Origin: Rubrivivax sp.
GTDB lineage: Bacteria > Pseudomonadota > Gammaproteobacteria > Burkholderiales > Burkholderiaceae
DNA: 64,000 nucleotides
Direction: 5' to 3'
Assembly: GCA_016790225.1 (NCBI GenBank)
Contig: JAEUOZ010000012.1
Span: 45,667-109,666, forward strand
Shown: in pieces, positions 1 through 8,333 of the stretch
Position numbering within the stretch: the stretch's first letter is position 1
Layout: every line of letters begins with the position of its first letter
The notes under the pieces: model-generated
Database searches by the model: none
Told to the model about the DNA's origin: nothing
Seen by the model: only the letters and a program-made list of their open reading frames with translations
Program-made: the position numbers and the translations under genes

Positions 1-97
1 GCTACTGCCCGCAGGAAGCGGGCCAGCCTGGAACCCGGACACACCGCTTGAAACACTTGCCGGGCCGCCTTGGCTGCCCCACCTGCCCAGCCCCCGC

Positions 98-1153
98 GTG
101 AGCCCTGCCATCACTCCCCCCGCACCTGTGGCCCTTCCTGCGGCCGAGGCAAGGTCCGCACTGCCTGGCGAGCCCGGGCGGCTCCAGTCGGAACGCCTGC
201 TGGCCCTGGCCGCTCGCACCTTCGAGATAGAGGCCCGCGCCTTGCTGGGCCTGATGCCGCGCCAGGGGCAGGGCTTTGTGCGCGCGGTGCAGGCCATTCT
301 CGCCTGCCGCGGCCGCACGGTGGTGATGGGCATGGGCAAGAGTGGCCACGTGGGCCGCAAGATCGCCGCCACGCTGGCCTCCACGGGCACGCCGGCGTTC
401 TTTGTCCACCCGGCTGAAGCCAGCCATGGAGACCTCGGCATGGTCACGCCGGGCGATGTGGTGCTCGCCATTTCCAACAGCGGCGAGAGCGACGAACTTG
501 CCGCCATCCTGCCGGCGGTGCGGCGTCTGGGCATCACGCTCGTGGCCATGACCGGCAAGCCCGATTCCACGCTCGCGCAGCATGCCGACATCGTGCTGGA
601 CAGCGGGGTCGATCAGGAGGCCTGCCCGATGAACCTGGCACCCACGGCCAGCACGACCGCGCAGATGGCGCTGGGCGATGCGCTGGCCGTTGCGCTGCTG
701 GATGCGCGCGGTTTTGTCGAGGAAGACTTTGCGCGCTCGCATCCCGGCGGCAGCCTGGGGCGCAAGCTGCTGATGCATGTGCACGATCTGATGCGCCGCG
801 GCGATGAACTGCCGCGTGTGCCGCCGCAGACCACGGTCAGCGCGGTGCTGCGCGAGATGAGCCGCTGCGGACTGGGCTTCACGGTCGTCGTGGACGAGGC
901 GGACCGCGTCCTGGGCATCTTCACCGACGGCGATCTGCGGCGCCTGATCGAGCGCGGTGCCGAGCTGCTGGCGCTGACCGCGCGCGAGGTCATGCACCCT
1001 TCGCCGCGCGTGGTGCGCGCCGAAGCGCTGGCTGTCGACGCGGCCGCGCTGATGGAGCAGCACCGCGTGACCAGCGTCCTGGTGGTGGATGGCGAAGGGC
1101 GCCTGGTCGGTGCCCTGAACAGCCACGATCTGATGCGCGCGAAGGTCATCTGA
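98..1153 (+). CDS. kdsD: Arabinose-5-phosphate isomerase (KdsD/KpsF)
   Basis: Converts D-ribulose 5-phosphate to D-arabinose 5-phosphate, the first step towards the LPS sugar Kdo, in the cytoplasm. The 351-residue product has an N-terminal SIS sugar-isomerase domain (about residues 50-185; motifs VVMGMGKSGHVGRK and AISNSGESDE) and a C-terminal pair of CBS domains (about 215-350; GIFTDGDLRRL), the standard family layout and length. It starts at a GTG; about 45 residues precede the conserved region, so a later start is possible. kdsC follows after 4 bases, so the two are probably one operon. In many Burkholderiales this gene is divergent from a kef antiporter gene; only 97 unassigned bases lie upstream here. 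Confidence 0.96.
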   Translation: MSPAITPPAPVALPAAEARSALPGEPGRLQSERLLALAARTFEIEARALLGLMPRQGQGFVRAVQAILACRGRTVVMGMGKSGHVGRKIAATLASTGTPAFFVHPAEASHGDLGMVTPGDVVLAISNSGESDELAAILPAVRRLGITLVAMTGKPDSTLAQHADIVLDSGVDQEACPMNLAPTASTTAQMALGDALAVALLDARGFVEEDFARSHPGGSLGRKLLMHVHDLMRRGDELPRVPPQTTVSAVLREMSRCGLGFTVVVDEADRVLGIFTDGDLRRLIERGAELLALTAREVMHPSPRVVRAEALAVDAAALMEQHRVTSVLVVDGEGRLVGALNSHDLMRAKVI

Positions 1154-1157
1154 GGGC

Positions 1158-1730
1158 ATGAGCCCGAGCCTGAACTTCCCGCCGGAGCTGCTGCTGCGTG
1201 CACAAGGGCGTGGGCGCGGGCTGCGTGCGGCGTTCTTCGATGTCGACGGCGTGCTGACCGATGGGCGCCTGTACATCAGCGAGGCCGGCGAGACGCTCAA
1301 GACCTTTCACGTGCTCGACGGGCATGGCTTGAAGCTGATCGCCCAGGCCGGCATCGAACCGCTGATCATCACCGGGCGCGATTCGCCAGCCGTGCGTCGG
1401 CGGCTGGCCGATCTGGGCCTGCGCCACGCGGTCTTCGGCAGCAGCGACAAGCTGGCGGCGGCTCAGGCGCTGCTGCAGACCCTGGCGCTGGACTGGGACG
1501 AAACCGCCGCCATCGGTGACGACTGGCCGGATCTGCCCTTGCTGCAGCGCGCCGCGCTGGCCGTGGCGCCACCGCAGGCCCATGCTGAAGTGCGCGCCCG
1601 GGCCCACCACATCACGGCGGCCAAGGGCGGTGAAGGTGCGGCGCGCGAGTTCTGCGATCTGCTGCTGATGGGCTGCGGGCGCTATGCGTCGCTGCTGGCC
1701 GGCCAGTGCCAGACCCTCGACGGCCGCTAG
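1158..1730 (+). CDS. kdsC: 3-deoxy-D-manno-octulosonate 8-phosphate phosphatase (KdsC)
   Basis: Removes phosphate from Kdo-8-phosphate to give free Kdo for lipid A core assembly. The 190-residue length and single-domain HAD fold are typical of KdsC. The catalytic HAD motif FFDVDGVLTDG is near residue 28, motif II (IITGRDSPAVRRR) near 75, and the last acidic motif GDDWPDLPLL near 118. It sits 4 bases after kdsD and 4 bases before lptC, so transcription and translation are probably coupled. Together with kdsD it supplies Kdo, while lptC supplies a component of the LPS export bridge. Confidence 0.96.
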   Translation: MSPSLNFPPELLLRAQGRGRGLRAAFFDVDGVLTDGRLYISEAGETLKTFHVLDGHGLKLIAQAGIEPLIITGRDSPAVRRRLADLGLRHAVFGSSDKLAAAQALLQTLALDWDETAAIGDDWPDLPLLQRAALAVAPPQAHAEVRARAHHITAAKGGEGAAREFCDLLLMGCGRYASLLAGQCQTLDGR

Positions 1731-1734
1731 GCAC

Positions 1735-2451
1735 ATGGCCGCCCGCATCGAACTCAATCTGCCGGATCTGCCCGAGGTGCCGATCAGCCTGGGCGCGCAG
1801 CCGCCCCCGGAGCGCCGCCGCGCGCCGCGCCCGCGCCCACCGTGGCCGACGCGCCTGCGCGACGCGCTGACCTCCTACCTGCCGCTGCTGCTGATGGTGC
1901 TGTTGGCGCTGGGCAGCTGGTGGCTGGTGAAGAACTCGCCGGCACCGGCCACGCCACGGGGCGCCAAACCGGCGGGCGGCGAGCCCGACTACACGATGCG
2001 CGGCTTCACGATCCAGCGCTATGCGGCCGATGGCCTTCTGCAGCTGACGCTGGAAGGCCGCGAGCTGCACCACTATCCACAGAGCGATCGCATCGAGATC
2101 GAGGAACTGCAGCTCACCGCCAACGGGCCGGACGGCCGCCAGACCCTGGCCACCGCGCGCAAGGCCGTCTCGGACGGCAAGGGCTCGCGCGTGCAGCTGC
2201 TGGGCGGGGCGCAGGTGCGAGGGCGCACGGCGGATGGCCAGCGGGTCGAGGTGGACAGCGAGTTCCTGGAGCTCGAAACCGAGTCGCAGCGTGTGCGCAC
2301 CGACCGGCCCGTGCAGCTGAGAGTCGGCACCACGGCCGCGACGGCGGGTGGCCTGGTGTGGGACAACCGGCAGCGACAACTCGAACTCCAGCCGCCCATC
2401 CGGGCCGTGCTGCAGCCGCGCAGCCCTGCAGCGGAAGGAAGCCCCCGATGA
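1735..2451 (+). CDS. lptC: LPS export system protein LptC
   Basis: Predicted inner-membrane bitopic component of the Lpt bridge that passes LPS from LptBFG to LptA. The 238-residue protein has a proline/arginine-rich cytoplasmic N-terminus, one membrane segment (LPLLLMVLLALGSWWLV, about residues 46-62) and a periplasmic beta-jellyroll region with LptC features (YTMRGFTIQRYAADG, then the conserved Asp/Tyr/Gly-rich strands). I chose the ATG at 1735, 4 bases after kdsC; an in-frame ATG at 1684 would overlap kdsC by 47 bases and adds an uncharacteristic leader. lptA and lptB, which normally follow, are absent here; an SDR gene follows instead with an ATGA overlap. Confidence 0.9.
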   Translation: MAARIELNLPDLPEVPISLGAQPPPERRRAPRPRPPWPTRLRDALTSYLPLLLMVLLALGSWWLVKNSPAPATPRGAKPAGGEPDYTMRGFTIQRYAADGLLQLTLEGRELHHYPQSDRIEIEELQLTANGPDGRQTLATARKAVSDGKGSRVQLLGGAQVRGRTADGQRVEVDSEFLELETESQRVRTDRPVQLRVGTTAATAGGLVWDNRQRQLELQPPIRAVLQPRSPAAEGSPR

Positions 2452-3239
2452 CGAATACCGACACCCGCAGCCCGCTGGTCTTCATCACCGGAGCGTCCAG
2501 CGGCATCGGCCAGGCGCTGGCCGCGCGCTACGCGGCGCTCGGGTGGCGGCTGGCGCTGGTTGCCCGGCGACAGGCCGAACTGCAGGCCTGGGCTCAGGCG
2601 CAGGGCCTGGGCCCCGAGCGCGCGGTGGCCTATGGCGCCGATGTCTCCGAGCCCGATCAGATCATCGCGGCAGCGCAGCGCTGCACCGCCGTTCAAGGTC
2701 TGCCGGATGTGGTGATCGCCAGCGCCGGCATCAGCGTGGGCATGGACACCAGCGTGCGCGAGGATCTGGACGTCATGCGCGAGACCTTCGCGACCAACAA
2801 CCTCGGCCTGGCAGCCACCTTCCACCCCTTCGTGAAACCCATGCGCGAACGCCGCAGCGGCACGCTGGTGGGCATTGCCAGCGTGGCGGCCATCCGTGGC
2901 ATGCCCGGCCACGGTGCCTACTGCGGCAGCAAGGCGGCCGTCGTGTCCTACTGCGAGAGCCTGCGCCAGGATTGCCGCGGCAGCGGGATCCGCGTGGTGA
3001 CCCTGCTGCCAGGCTATATCGCCACACCGATGACCGCGCGCAACCGGTATCCGATGCCGTTCCTGATCAGCGCCGAGACTTTTGCCGAGCGTGCGCAGCG
3101 CGCCATCGAAGCGGGGACGAGCTATCTCGTGATCCCCTGGCAGATGGGTTGGGTGGCGCGCCTGTTGCGCATCCTGCCCAACGCCTGGTTCGACGCCGCC
3201 CTCGCCGGCCGCGGAAGGAAGCAGCGCCGCGGCGAGTGA
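2448..3239 (+). CDS. Short-chain dehydrogenase/reductase (SDR)
   Basis: A 263-residue classical SDR, probably a cytoplasmic NAD(P)H-dependent oxidoreductase of unknown substrate. The cofactor motif TGASSGIG is near residue 15, the NNLG-type structural motif (ATNNLGLAATFHP) near 110, the catalytic Ser in GIASVAAIRG and the YxxxK motif (YCGSKAAV) near 160. VARRQAE at the end of beta-2 is compatible with NADP preference. The start overlaps the lptC stop (ATGA), so it is translationally coupled to the kdsD-kdsC-lptC operon, which suggests an envelope-related role, but that is inference. The hydrophobic C-terminal region ends in a basic tail. Confidence 0.88.
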   Translation: MTNTDTRSPLVFITGASSGIGQALAARYAALGWRLALVARRQAELQAWAQAQGLGPERAVAYGADVSEPDQIIAAAQRCTAVQGLPDVVIASAGISVGMDTSVREDLDVMRETFATNNLGLAATFHPFVKPMRERRSGTLVGIASVAAIRGMPGHGAYCGSKAAVVSYCESLRQDCRGSGIRVVTLLPGYIATPMTARNRYPMPFLISAETFAERAQRAIEAGTSYLVIPWQMGWVARLLRILPNAWFDAALAGRGRKQRRGE

Positions 3240-3340
3240 GGCGCCGCGCAGGGCGCCGGTGCGTCAGGACGGCTCTGGCGCAGGCCAAGGCCGTCCAGCC
3301 CGGCCCCAGCGACAGGCACAAACCCGCGCCCAAATGACAA

Positions 3341-3362
3341 GCGGCGACCCTTGGGTCGCCGC
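3341..3362. terminator. Hairpin between convergent genes
   Basis: A perfect GC-rich hairpin (GCGGCGACC, short loop, GGTCGCCGC) lies between the convergent SDR and RNA-binding protein genes. Read on the minus strand it is followed by a moderately T-rich stretch (TTGTCATTT), so it probably terminates the RNA-binding protein message; on the plus strand no U-tract follows. Confidence 0.5.
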
Positions 3363-3427
3363 CGATTCAACTGTTCCGCTGGATTCAGCCGGAAGCCGGA
3401 CGCGGGCCTGAACGGCCCGCGCAAGGA

Positions 3428-4039
3428 TCAGTAGCTGTCGCCGCTGCTGTAGCCACCGCCGCGGCCACCACGATCACTGCCGCCGTAGCCACCACGGCCA
3501 CCGCCGCTGCTGTCGCCACCGCCGCCGTAACCACCGCGGCCGCCGCCGCCACCGCCGTAACCGCCGCGGCCACCACCGCCGCCGCCACCGCCGTAGCCGC
3601 CGCCACCACCGCTGCTGCCGCCACCGCCATAACCACCGCGGCCACCGCCACCGTAGGGGCTGCGACCACCGCCGCCACCACCACCGTAGCCGCCACCACC
3701 GCCGCCGCCGTAGCCACCGCCACCACCGCTGCTGCCGCCGCCGTAGCCGCCGCGACCACCGCCGCCGCCGCCAAAGCCGCCGGGACGCTCTTCACGCGGG
3801 CGGGCTTCGTTGACCACCACGGCACGGCCTTCCAGCGGCTGGCCGTTCATGCCGTTGATGGCTGCCTGCGCCTCGGCGTCAGAGCCCATCTCGACAAAGC
3901 CGAAGCCCTTGGAGCGGCCGGTCTCGCGGTCCATCATGACCTTGGCCGATGTGACGTTGCCGAACTGGCCGAAGGCCTGCTGCAGCGACTCGTCGCGCAC
4001 CGAGTAAGCCAGATTGCCGACGTAAAGTTTGTTTCCCAC
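3428..4039 (-). CDS. Glycine-rich RRM RNA-binding protein
   Basis: A 203-residue protein with one RNA recognition motif (residues 1-80: RNP2 LYVGNL, RNP1 KGFGFVEM) and a long low-complexity tail of Gly, Tyr, Ser and Arg (about 90-203, repeats such as GGYGGGG and GGRGGYGG) ending SYSSGDSY-like. It resembles cyanobacterial/plant cold-inducible glycine-rich RNA-binding proteins; in beta-proteobacteria related proteins are thought to bind mRNA, possibly on cold shock. Translation starts at a GTG preceded by GAGGG. A plausible sigma-70 promoter lies 27-54 bases upstream. The tail is RGG-like and intrinsically disordered by composition, so phase separation or RNA chaperoning is plausible but not shown by the sequence. 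Confidence 0.92.
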   Translation of the reverse strand: MGNKLYVGNLAYSVRDESLQQAFGQFGNVTSAKVMMDRETGRSKGFGFVEMGSDAEAQAAINGMNGQPLEGRAVVVNEARPREERPGGFGGGGGGRGGYGGGSSGGGGGYGGGGGGGYGGGGGGGRSPYGGGGRGGYGGGGSSGGGGGYGGGGGGGGRGGYGGGGGGRGGYGGGGDSSGGGRGGYGGSDRGGRGGGYSSGDSY

Positions 4040-4065
4040 GGGGAAGCCCTCGATCTCTCAAATGC

Positions 4066-4093
4066 CCTATACCAAAAAAATGTGGAGCTTCAA
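4066..4093 (-). promoter_or_regulatory. Putative sigma-70 promoter of the RRM protein gene
   Basis: On the minus strand, TTGAAG (4093-4088) and TATAGG (4071-4066) are separated by 16 bases that include a seven-T run. It points at the GTG start at 4039 and would give a short leader of about 20 bases. Confidence 0.45.
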
Positions 4094-4242
4094 CCGTGCG
4101 TCATTCAGCTAGCAATCGAGCATGAACCCATCAGCGACAGGTGCGGCGTCCAACCACGAACTTACGATTATCGCGGCTACCCAAGATTCGTGCTCAAGTG
4201 TCCGCCCCGTGACTGTTGTTTTAGCACCCAGGGATTAACCCG

Positions 4243-5877
4243 ATGAATTCGATCGCGGCAGGTCGCTTCGACCACATCGTCGTGGGCGCCGGCACGGCCG
4301 GTTGCCTGCTGGCCAATCGCTTGAGCGCCGATGGGCGGCGGCGCGTGCTGCTGCTGGAAGCCGGGGGCAATGACGACTATGCCTGGATCCACATCCCGGT
4401 CGGTTACCTGTACTGCATCGGCAACCCGCGCACCGACTGGCTGTACCAGACGGAGCCGGATGCCGGCCTGAACGGACGGCGGCTGCGCTATCCGCGCGGC
4501 AAGGTGCTGGGCGGCTGTTCCAGCATCAACGGCATGATCTACATGCGCGGCCAGGCGCGGGACTACGATCAGTGGGCCGAACTGACCGGCGACGAGAGCT
4601 GGCGCTGGCAGGCCTGCCTGCCGGATTTCATCGGTCATGAAGACCACTGGCGGGGCGCCAGCGCGATGCACGGTGCCGGCCACGAGTGGCGCGTGGAGCG
4701 TCAGCGGCTGAGCTGGGAGATCCTGGATGCCTTTGCGCAGGCGGCGCAGCAGGCCGGCATTCCGGCCAGCGACGACTTCAACACCGGCAGCAACGAAGGC
4801 GTGGGCTACTTCGAGGTCAATCAGCGCTCGGGCTGGCGCTGGAATACGACCAAGGCTTTCCTGCGCCCCGCGCGCGGCCGGCCCAACCTGCAGGTGGTCA
4901 CCGGTGCGCAGGTGACGCGCCTGGAGCTTCAGCGGCAGCCCGATGGCTCGCTGCGCTGTACCGGCGTGCACTGGCAGCCTGCACGCGGCCAGCCGATGCA
5001 GGCCAGCACCGAGCGCGGGGTGCTGATGGCCGCCGGCGCCGTGGGCACGCCGCAGATCCTGCAGTTGTCGGGCCTCGGGCCGGCGAAGCTGCTGCAGCGC
5101 CTGGGCATTGCGGTGGTGCACGAACTGCCGGGCGTGGGCGAAAACCTGCAGGACCACCTGCAGATCCGCGCCGTCTTCGGCGTCCAGGGCGTGCCCACGC
5201 TCAACCGGCTGGCCAACTCGCCCTGGGGCAAGCTGCGCATCGGGCTGCAGTACCTGCTGTCGCGCAGCGGGCCGATGAGCATGGCGCCCTCGCAGCTGGG
5301 GGCCTTCACCCGCTCGGCGCCCGATCAGCCCTGGCCGAACCTGGAGTACCACGTGCAGCCGCTGAGCCTGCCCGCCTTCGGCGAACCGCTGGACCGGTTC
5401 GATGCGTTCACCGCGAGTGTGTGCAACCTCAACCCGGCCTCGCGCGGCAGCGTGCAGATCGCCAGTGCCGATCCGATGGCCGCGCCCCTGATCCGACCGA
5501 ACTACCTCAGCACGCCGCAAGACCGCCTCGTGGCGGCCGAATCCCTGCGGCTGACGCGGCGCATTGCCGCGCAGCCGGCCTTGCAGCGCTACCAGCCCAA
5601 GGAGTTGAAGCCCGGGCCGCAGTTCACCAGCGACGAGGACCTGGCCCGCCTGGCCGGCGACATCGGCACGACGATCTTCCATCCGGTGGGCACCTGCCGC
5701 ATGGGCCGTCACGAGGACCCGCTGGCCGTCGTGGATCCGCGCCTGGCGGTGCGGGGCGTTGGCGGGCTGCATGTGGCCGACGCCAGCGTGATGCCCACCA
5801 TCACCAGCGGCAACACCAACTCGCCCACGCTGATGATTGCCGAGCGGGCCGCCCGTTGGGTGCTTGCCACGACTTGA
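4243..5877 (+). CDS. GMC-family oxidoreductase (choline/alcohol dehydrogenase-like)
   Basis: FAD-dependent alcohol dehydrogenase or oxidase of the glucose-methanol-choline family, 544 residues, close to the usual BetA/AlkJ length. The FAD-binding motif VVGAGTAGCLLANRL is at about residues 10-24 with LLLEAGG after it; the GMC signature KVLGGCSSINGMIYMRG is near 87; the C-terminal signature includes HPVGTCRMG (active-site region) and SGNTNSPTLMIAERAA. No betaine-aldehyde dehydrogenase, transporter or BetI regulator is nearby, so choline is not supported; an alkan-1-ol or polyethylene-glycol type substrate is equally likely. It stands alone, divergent from the RRM gene across about 200 bases. 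Confidence 0.93.
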   Translation: MNSIAAGRFDHIVVGAGTAGCLLANRLSADGRRRVLLLEAGGNDDYAWIHIPVGYLYCIGNPRTDWLYQTEPDAGLNGRRLRYPRGKVLGGCSSINGMIYMRGQARDYDQWAELTGDESWRWQACLPDFIGHEDHWRGASAMHGAGHEWRVERQRLSWEILDAFAQAAQQAGIPASDDFNTGSNEGVGYFEVNQRSGWRWNTTKAFLRPARGRPNLQVVTGAQVTRLELQRQPDGSLRCTGVHWQPARGQPMQASTERGVLMAAGAVGTPQILQLSGLGPAKLLQRLGIAVVHELPGVGENLQDHLQIRAVFGVQGVPTLNRLANSPWGKLRIGLQYLLSRSGPMSMAPSQLGAFTRSAPDQPWPNLEYHVQPLSLPAFGEPLDRFDAFTASVCNLNPASRGSVQIASADPMAAPLIRPNYLSTPQDRLVAAESLRLTRRIAAQPALQRYQPKELKPGPQFTSDEDLARLAGDIGTTIFHPVGTCRMGRHEDPLAVVDPRLAVRGVGGLHVADASVMPTITSGNTNSPTLMIAERAARWVLATT

Positions 5878-5959
5878 GGGGATATTTCGGGTAATCCCTC
5901 AGTTCGGTTTTGTGGCGACGCACCTACATTGCGCGCACTCGCGCTGTAACCGCGCTGTC

Positions 5960-6175
5960 ATGCCCCAAAAAGGGGTTGACGCGAGGCCGGCGTCGAGGGG
6001 GCTGAGGAGACAAGAACCAAGCCAGACAACGATGCTGTTCGCTGGGACGAAGCGAGACCGACACCCCCGCTTTCTGTTCACGATCGCTGCGCGCCATGAC
6101 ATCGCCGGACAGGCGAGCCCGCGCAAGGCACTGCCCGCAAGCGCCTCCACCGCAAGGTCGAGGCGCTTTTTCTTG
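5960..6175 (+). ncRNA. Possible small RNA ending in an intrinsic terminator
   Basis: The 471-base gap between the GMC gene and the HDOD gene holds no convincing coding sequence, but ends one segment with a textbook terminator at 6140-6174. Upstream are local hairpins (TCGCT/AGCGA around 6035-6055; CCCC/GGGG at about 5963-5977) and a TTGACG hexamer near 5976. The terminator is about 260 bases past the GMC stop, which is long for a 3' untranslated region, so an independent small RNA is possible. I could not match it to 6S, SRP, RNase P or tmRNA by eye. The boundaries are guesses apart from the 3' end. Confidence 0.3.
6140..6174 (+). terminator. Intrinsic terminator with GCAA tetraloop
   Basis: Stem AGCGCCTC/GAGGCGCT (6140-6147 with 6160-6167), one C-C mismatch, then ACC/GGT closing a GCAA (GNRA) loop, followed directly by TTTTCTT. 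It reads as a terminator on the plus strand only. Confidence 0.75.
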
Positions 6176-6348
6176 GCGCGGCGTCTGGCCGGCACCCGGG
6201 ATGCAATCGCTCTCCCCTGCAACGAATGCCGGCGCTTTTGACGCGTTTGGCTGCAGCCCACCGCGCCTAGCATCGGCGGGAACAGGGTGACGGCACCCGG
6301 CGAGCCCGTGCGTGCGGCCCCGCGCCCTGTGCCCCATGGAGGCCGCCC

Positions 6349-7158
6349 GTGAGCGTGAATGCCGAACTGAGATCGCTGGACATCAACATTCCGGCCCAAC
6401 CCCAGGCGCTGGTGAAGCTGTCCCTGCTGCTGGCCGACGAAGACATCAACCTGCAGGCCATCGGCGAGCTGGTCGAGTGCGACATGGCACTGGCTGCGGC
6501 GGTGCTCAAGGCCGTGAATTCGTCGATGTACGGGGTGCGCGGGCGCGTGCAGAACGTGCACCAGGCGCTGACCTACCTGGGCATGCGCGAGGTGGCCGCG
6601 ATCACCTTCGAGATGGGCTTGCGCGCGGCGTTTCCACCCGCCCCGGAGCTGGAGCCGCTGTGGCAGCGCGCCGCCCGACGCGGGCTCATCATGGGCCGCC
6701 TGGGCCAGAGCCTGCAGCTGGACGCCTGGGCCGCCCACTCGGCCGGCCTCTTCGAGGAGTGCGGCAAGGCCGTGCTCTTCCGCCACGCCAAGGATCACTA
6801 CCGCACGATGCTGCGCGCCGCGCCCGATGACCGCGCCCTCACCGAGCTGGAGCGTGCGGGCTTCGGCGTGAGCCACGATGCGCTGGGTGCGGCCCTGTGC
6901 GAGAGCTGGGGTCTGGCCGCCGTGGCGGTGGCAAGCGTTCGACATCATGTGACCGTGCAGTCGGGCGGCGAGCTGCCCGAGGCCTGGGAGCGGCGCGTCA
7001 TCTGCGTGCTGTCGATCCTGGCGCACGCGCTGCTGCAGGCGCCGGACACGCTGCCCCAGGCCATCGAACGTGCCGCCACCGAAGCGGGCCTGGATGCAGC
7101 CGATGTCTCGCGCGTCGTCGAAAGGATTCAGGAGCAGGTGCTGGGCCGCGCGCACTGA
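6349..7158 (+). CDS. HDOD domain protein
   Basis: A 269-residue protein consisting mainly of an HDOD domain (about residues 12-210), an HD-related fold usually lacking phosphodiesterase residues and found in signalling proteins. Typical features are LLADEDINLQAIGELVECD, AAAVLKAVNSSMYG and QALTYLGMREV. I choose the GTG at 6349 because GGAGG lies 7 bases upstream. Family members act in c-di-GMP, chemotaxis or motility control, but no partner gene adjoins it here. It is convergent with the Bug protein gene. Confidence 0.88.
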   Translation: MSVNAELRSLDINIPAQPQALVKLSLLLADEDINLQAIGELVECDMALAAAVLKAVNSSMYGVRGRVQNVHQALTYLGMREVAAITFEMGLRAAFPPAPELEPLWQRAARRGLIMGRLGQSLQLDAWAAHSAGLFEECGKAVLFRHAKDHYRTMLRAAPDDRALTELERAGFGVSHDALGAALCESWGLAAVAVASVRHHVTVQSGGELPEAWERRVICVLSILAHALLQAPDTLPQAIERAATEAGLDAADVSRVVERIQEQVLGRAH

Positions 7159-7201
7159 GCCGCGACACGCTCAGCGATGCGCGCCGCGTGCGCGCTTCGC
7201 C

Positions 7202-8212
7202 TCAATCGACCTTGGCCCCAGACGCCTTGACCACCTTGGCCCACTTGGCGGTCTCGGCGTCGATATAACGCGCAAAATCAGCGCCGCTGAGCCCGCTGGG
7301 GTTGGCGCCCAGGCCGAGCAGCCGTTCCTTGATGGCGGGCAGCTGCAGCGCCTTCACGCACTCCTGCTGCAGGCGGGTCACGATCTCCGCTGGCGTGCCG
7401 GCGGGCGCGAGCAGGCCGAACCAGGAACTGGCCTCGAAGTCCTTCAGGATCGGGCCACCCGCCTCGGCCACGGTGGGCAGATCGGGCAGCGCAGCCGAAC
7501 GCGCCGCGCTGGTGACGGCCAGGGCCTTGAGCTTGCCGGCCTTGATGTGCGGCATCGCACTGGGCAGGTTGTCGAACATCAGGTCCATGTTGCCGCCGAT
7601 CAGATCCAGCAGCGCCGGGCCCGATCCGCGGTACGGAAAGTGGACCATGAAGGTCCCGGTCATGGCCTTGAACAGTTCGCCCGCCAGATGGATGGAGGTG
7701 CCGTTGCCGGAGCTGGCCATGTTGAGCTTGCCGGGATGGGCGCGCGCCGCCCGTGCCAGATCGGGCACGGTGCTGACACCGTAGCGCTGCGCGCTGGCCG
7801 GATTCATCACCAGCACGTTGGGCACACCCGCCACCAGCGTGATGGGGGCGAAGTCCTTCACGTGGTCGAACGGCAGCTTGGGGTACAGCGCGGCGTTGAT
7901 GGCATGCGTGCCGACCGTGCCCATCAGCAGCGTGTAGCCATCGGCGGCCGCCTTGGCCACCTCGGTGGCGCCCAGGTTGCCCCCGGCGCCGGCCTTGTTG
8001 TCGATGACGAAGGGCTGGCCCAGCGCCTTCTGCAGCTCGGGCGCCATCGCGCGTGCCAGGATGTCGGTGGTGCCGCCGGCCGCAAAGGGCACCACGATGC
8101 GCACGGGTTTGCCCGGCCAGCCCGATCCCGGCTGGGCCTGCGCCGTGCGCCCTAGGCCCCAGGTGGCAGCCACCGAAGAGCAGGCGAGCAGCAGATGTCG
8201 GCGTGAGGTCAT
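7202..8212 (-). CDS. Bug-family tripartite tricarboxylate transporter substrate-binding protein
   Basis: Periplasmic solute-binding protein of the TctC/Bug family, 336 residues from the ATG at 8212. The signal peptide begins with a twin-arginine-like [19 protein letters not shown] and ends near AQAQ. The mature part has the family pattern [28 protein letters not shown] and the central [11 protein letters not shown]. Bug proteins bind carboxylates or amino acids; most, as here, have no membrane partner gene adjacent and the ligand cannot be told from sequence. In-frame codons upstream of 8212 run into the inverted-repeat element and encode unrelated low-complexity residues, so I reject longer starts. 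Confidence 0.93.
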   Translation of the reverse strand: MTSRRHLLLACSSVAATWGLGRTAQAQPGSGWPGKPVRIVVPFAAGGTTDILARAMAPELQKALGQPFVIDNKAGAGGNLGATEVAKAAADGYTLLMGTVGTHAINAALYPKLPFDHVKDFAPITLVAGVPNVLVMNPASAQRYGVSTVPDLARAARAHPGKLNMASSGNGTSIHLAGELFKAMTGTFMVHFPYRGSGPALLDLIGGNMDLMFDNLPSAMPHIKAGKLKALAVTSAARSAALPDLPTVAEAGGPILKDFEASSWFGLLAPAGTPAEIVTRLQQECVKALQLPAIKERLLGLGANPSGLSGADFARYIDAETAKWAKVVKASGAKVD

Positions 8213-8333
8213 GCTGAGATACCGCGTGGGCGGCCCGCAGGCCAAGGGCGGGATGTTCCCGCAGGCCCGGGCGCCGCGCCAATGGCGTTTCCCCCCTCGG
8301 GCCTTGCCCTGAGAGGCCTCGGCGGCCGCTCCG

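Noticed and set aside
2..1300. A 432-residue minus-strand open frame
   Set aside because: It lies across kdsD and kdsC, is rich in His, Arg, Gln and Ala, and has no domain; high GC yields many such antisense frames.
3385..3825. Minus-strand frame made almost only of Ala and Val
   Set aside because: It is a shifted reading of the Gly-rich RRM tail.
5878..6348. 6S, SRP or tmRNA gene
   Set aside because: None of the conserved sequence blocks I know for those RNAs could be seen.
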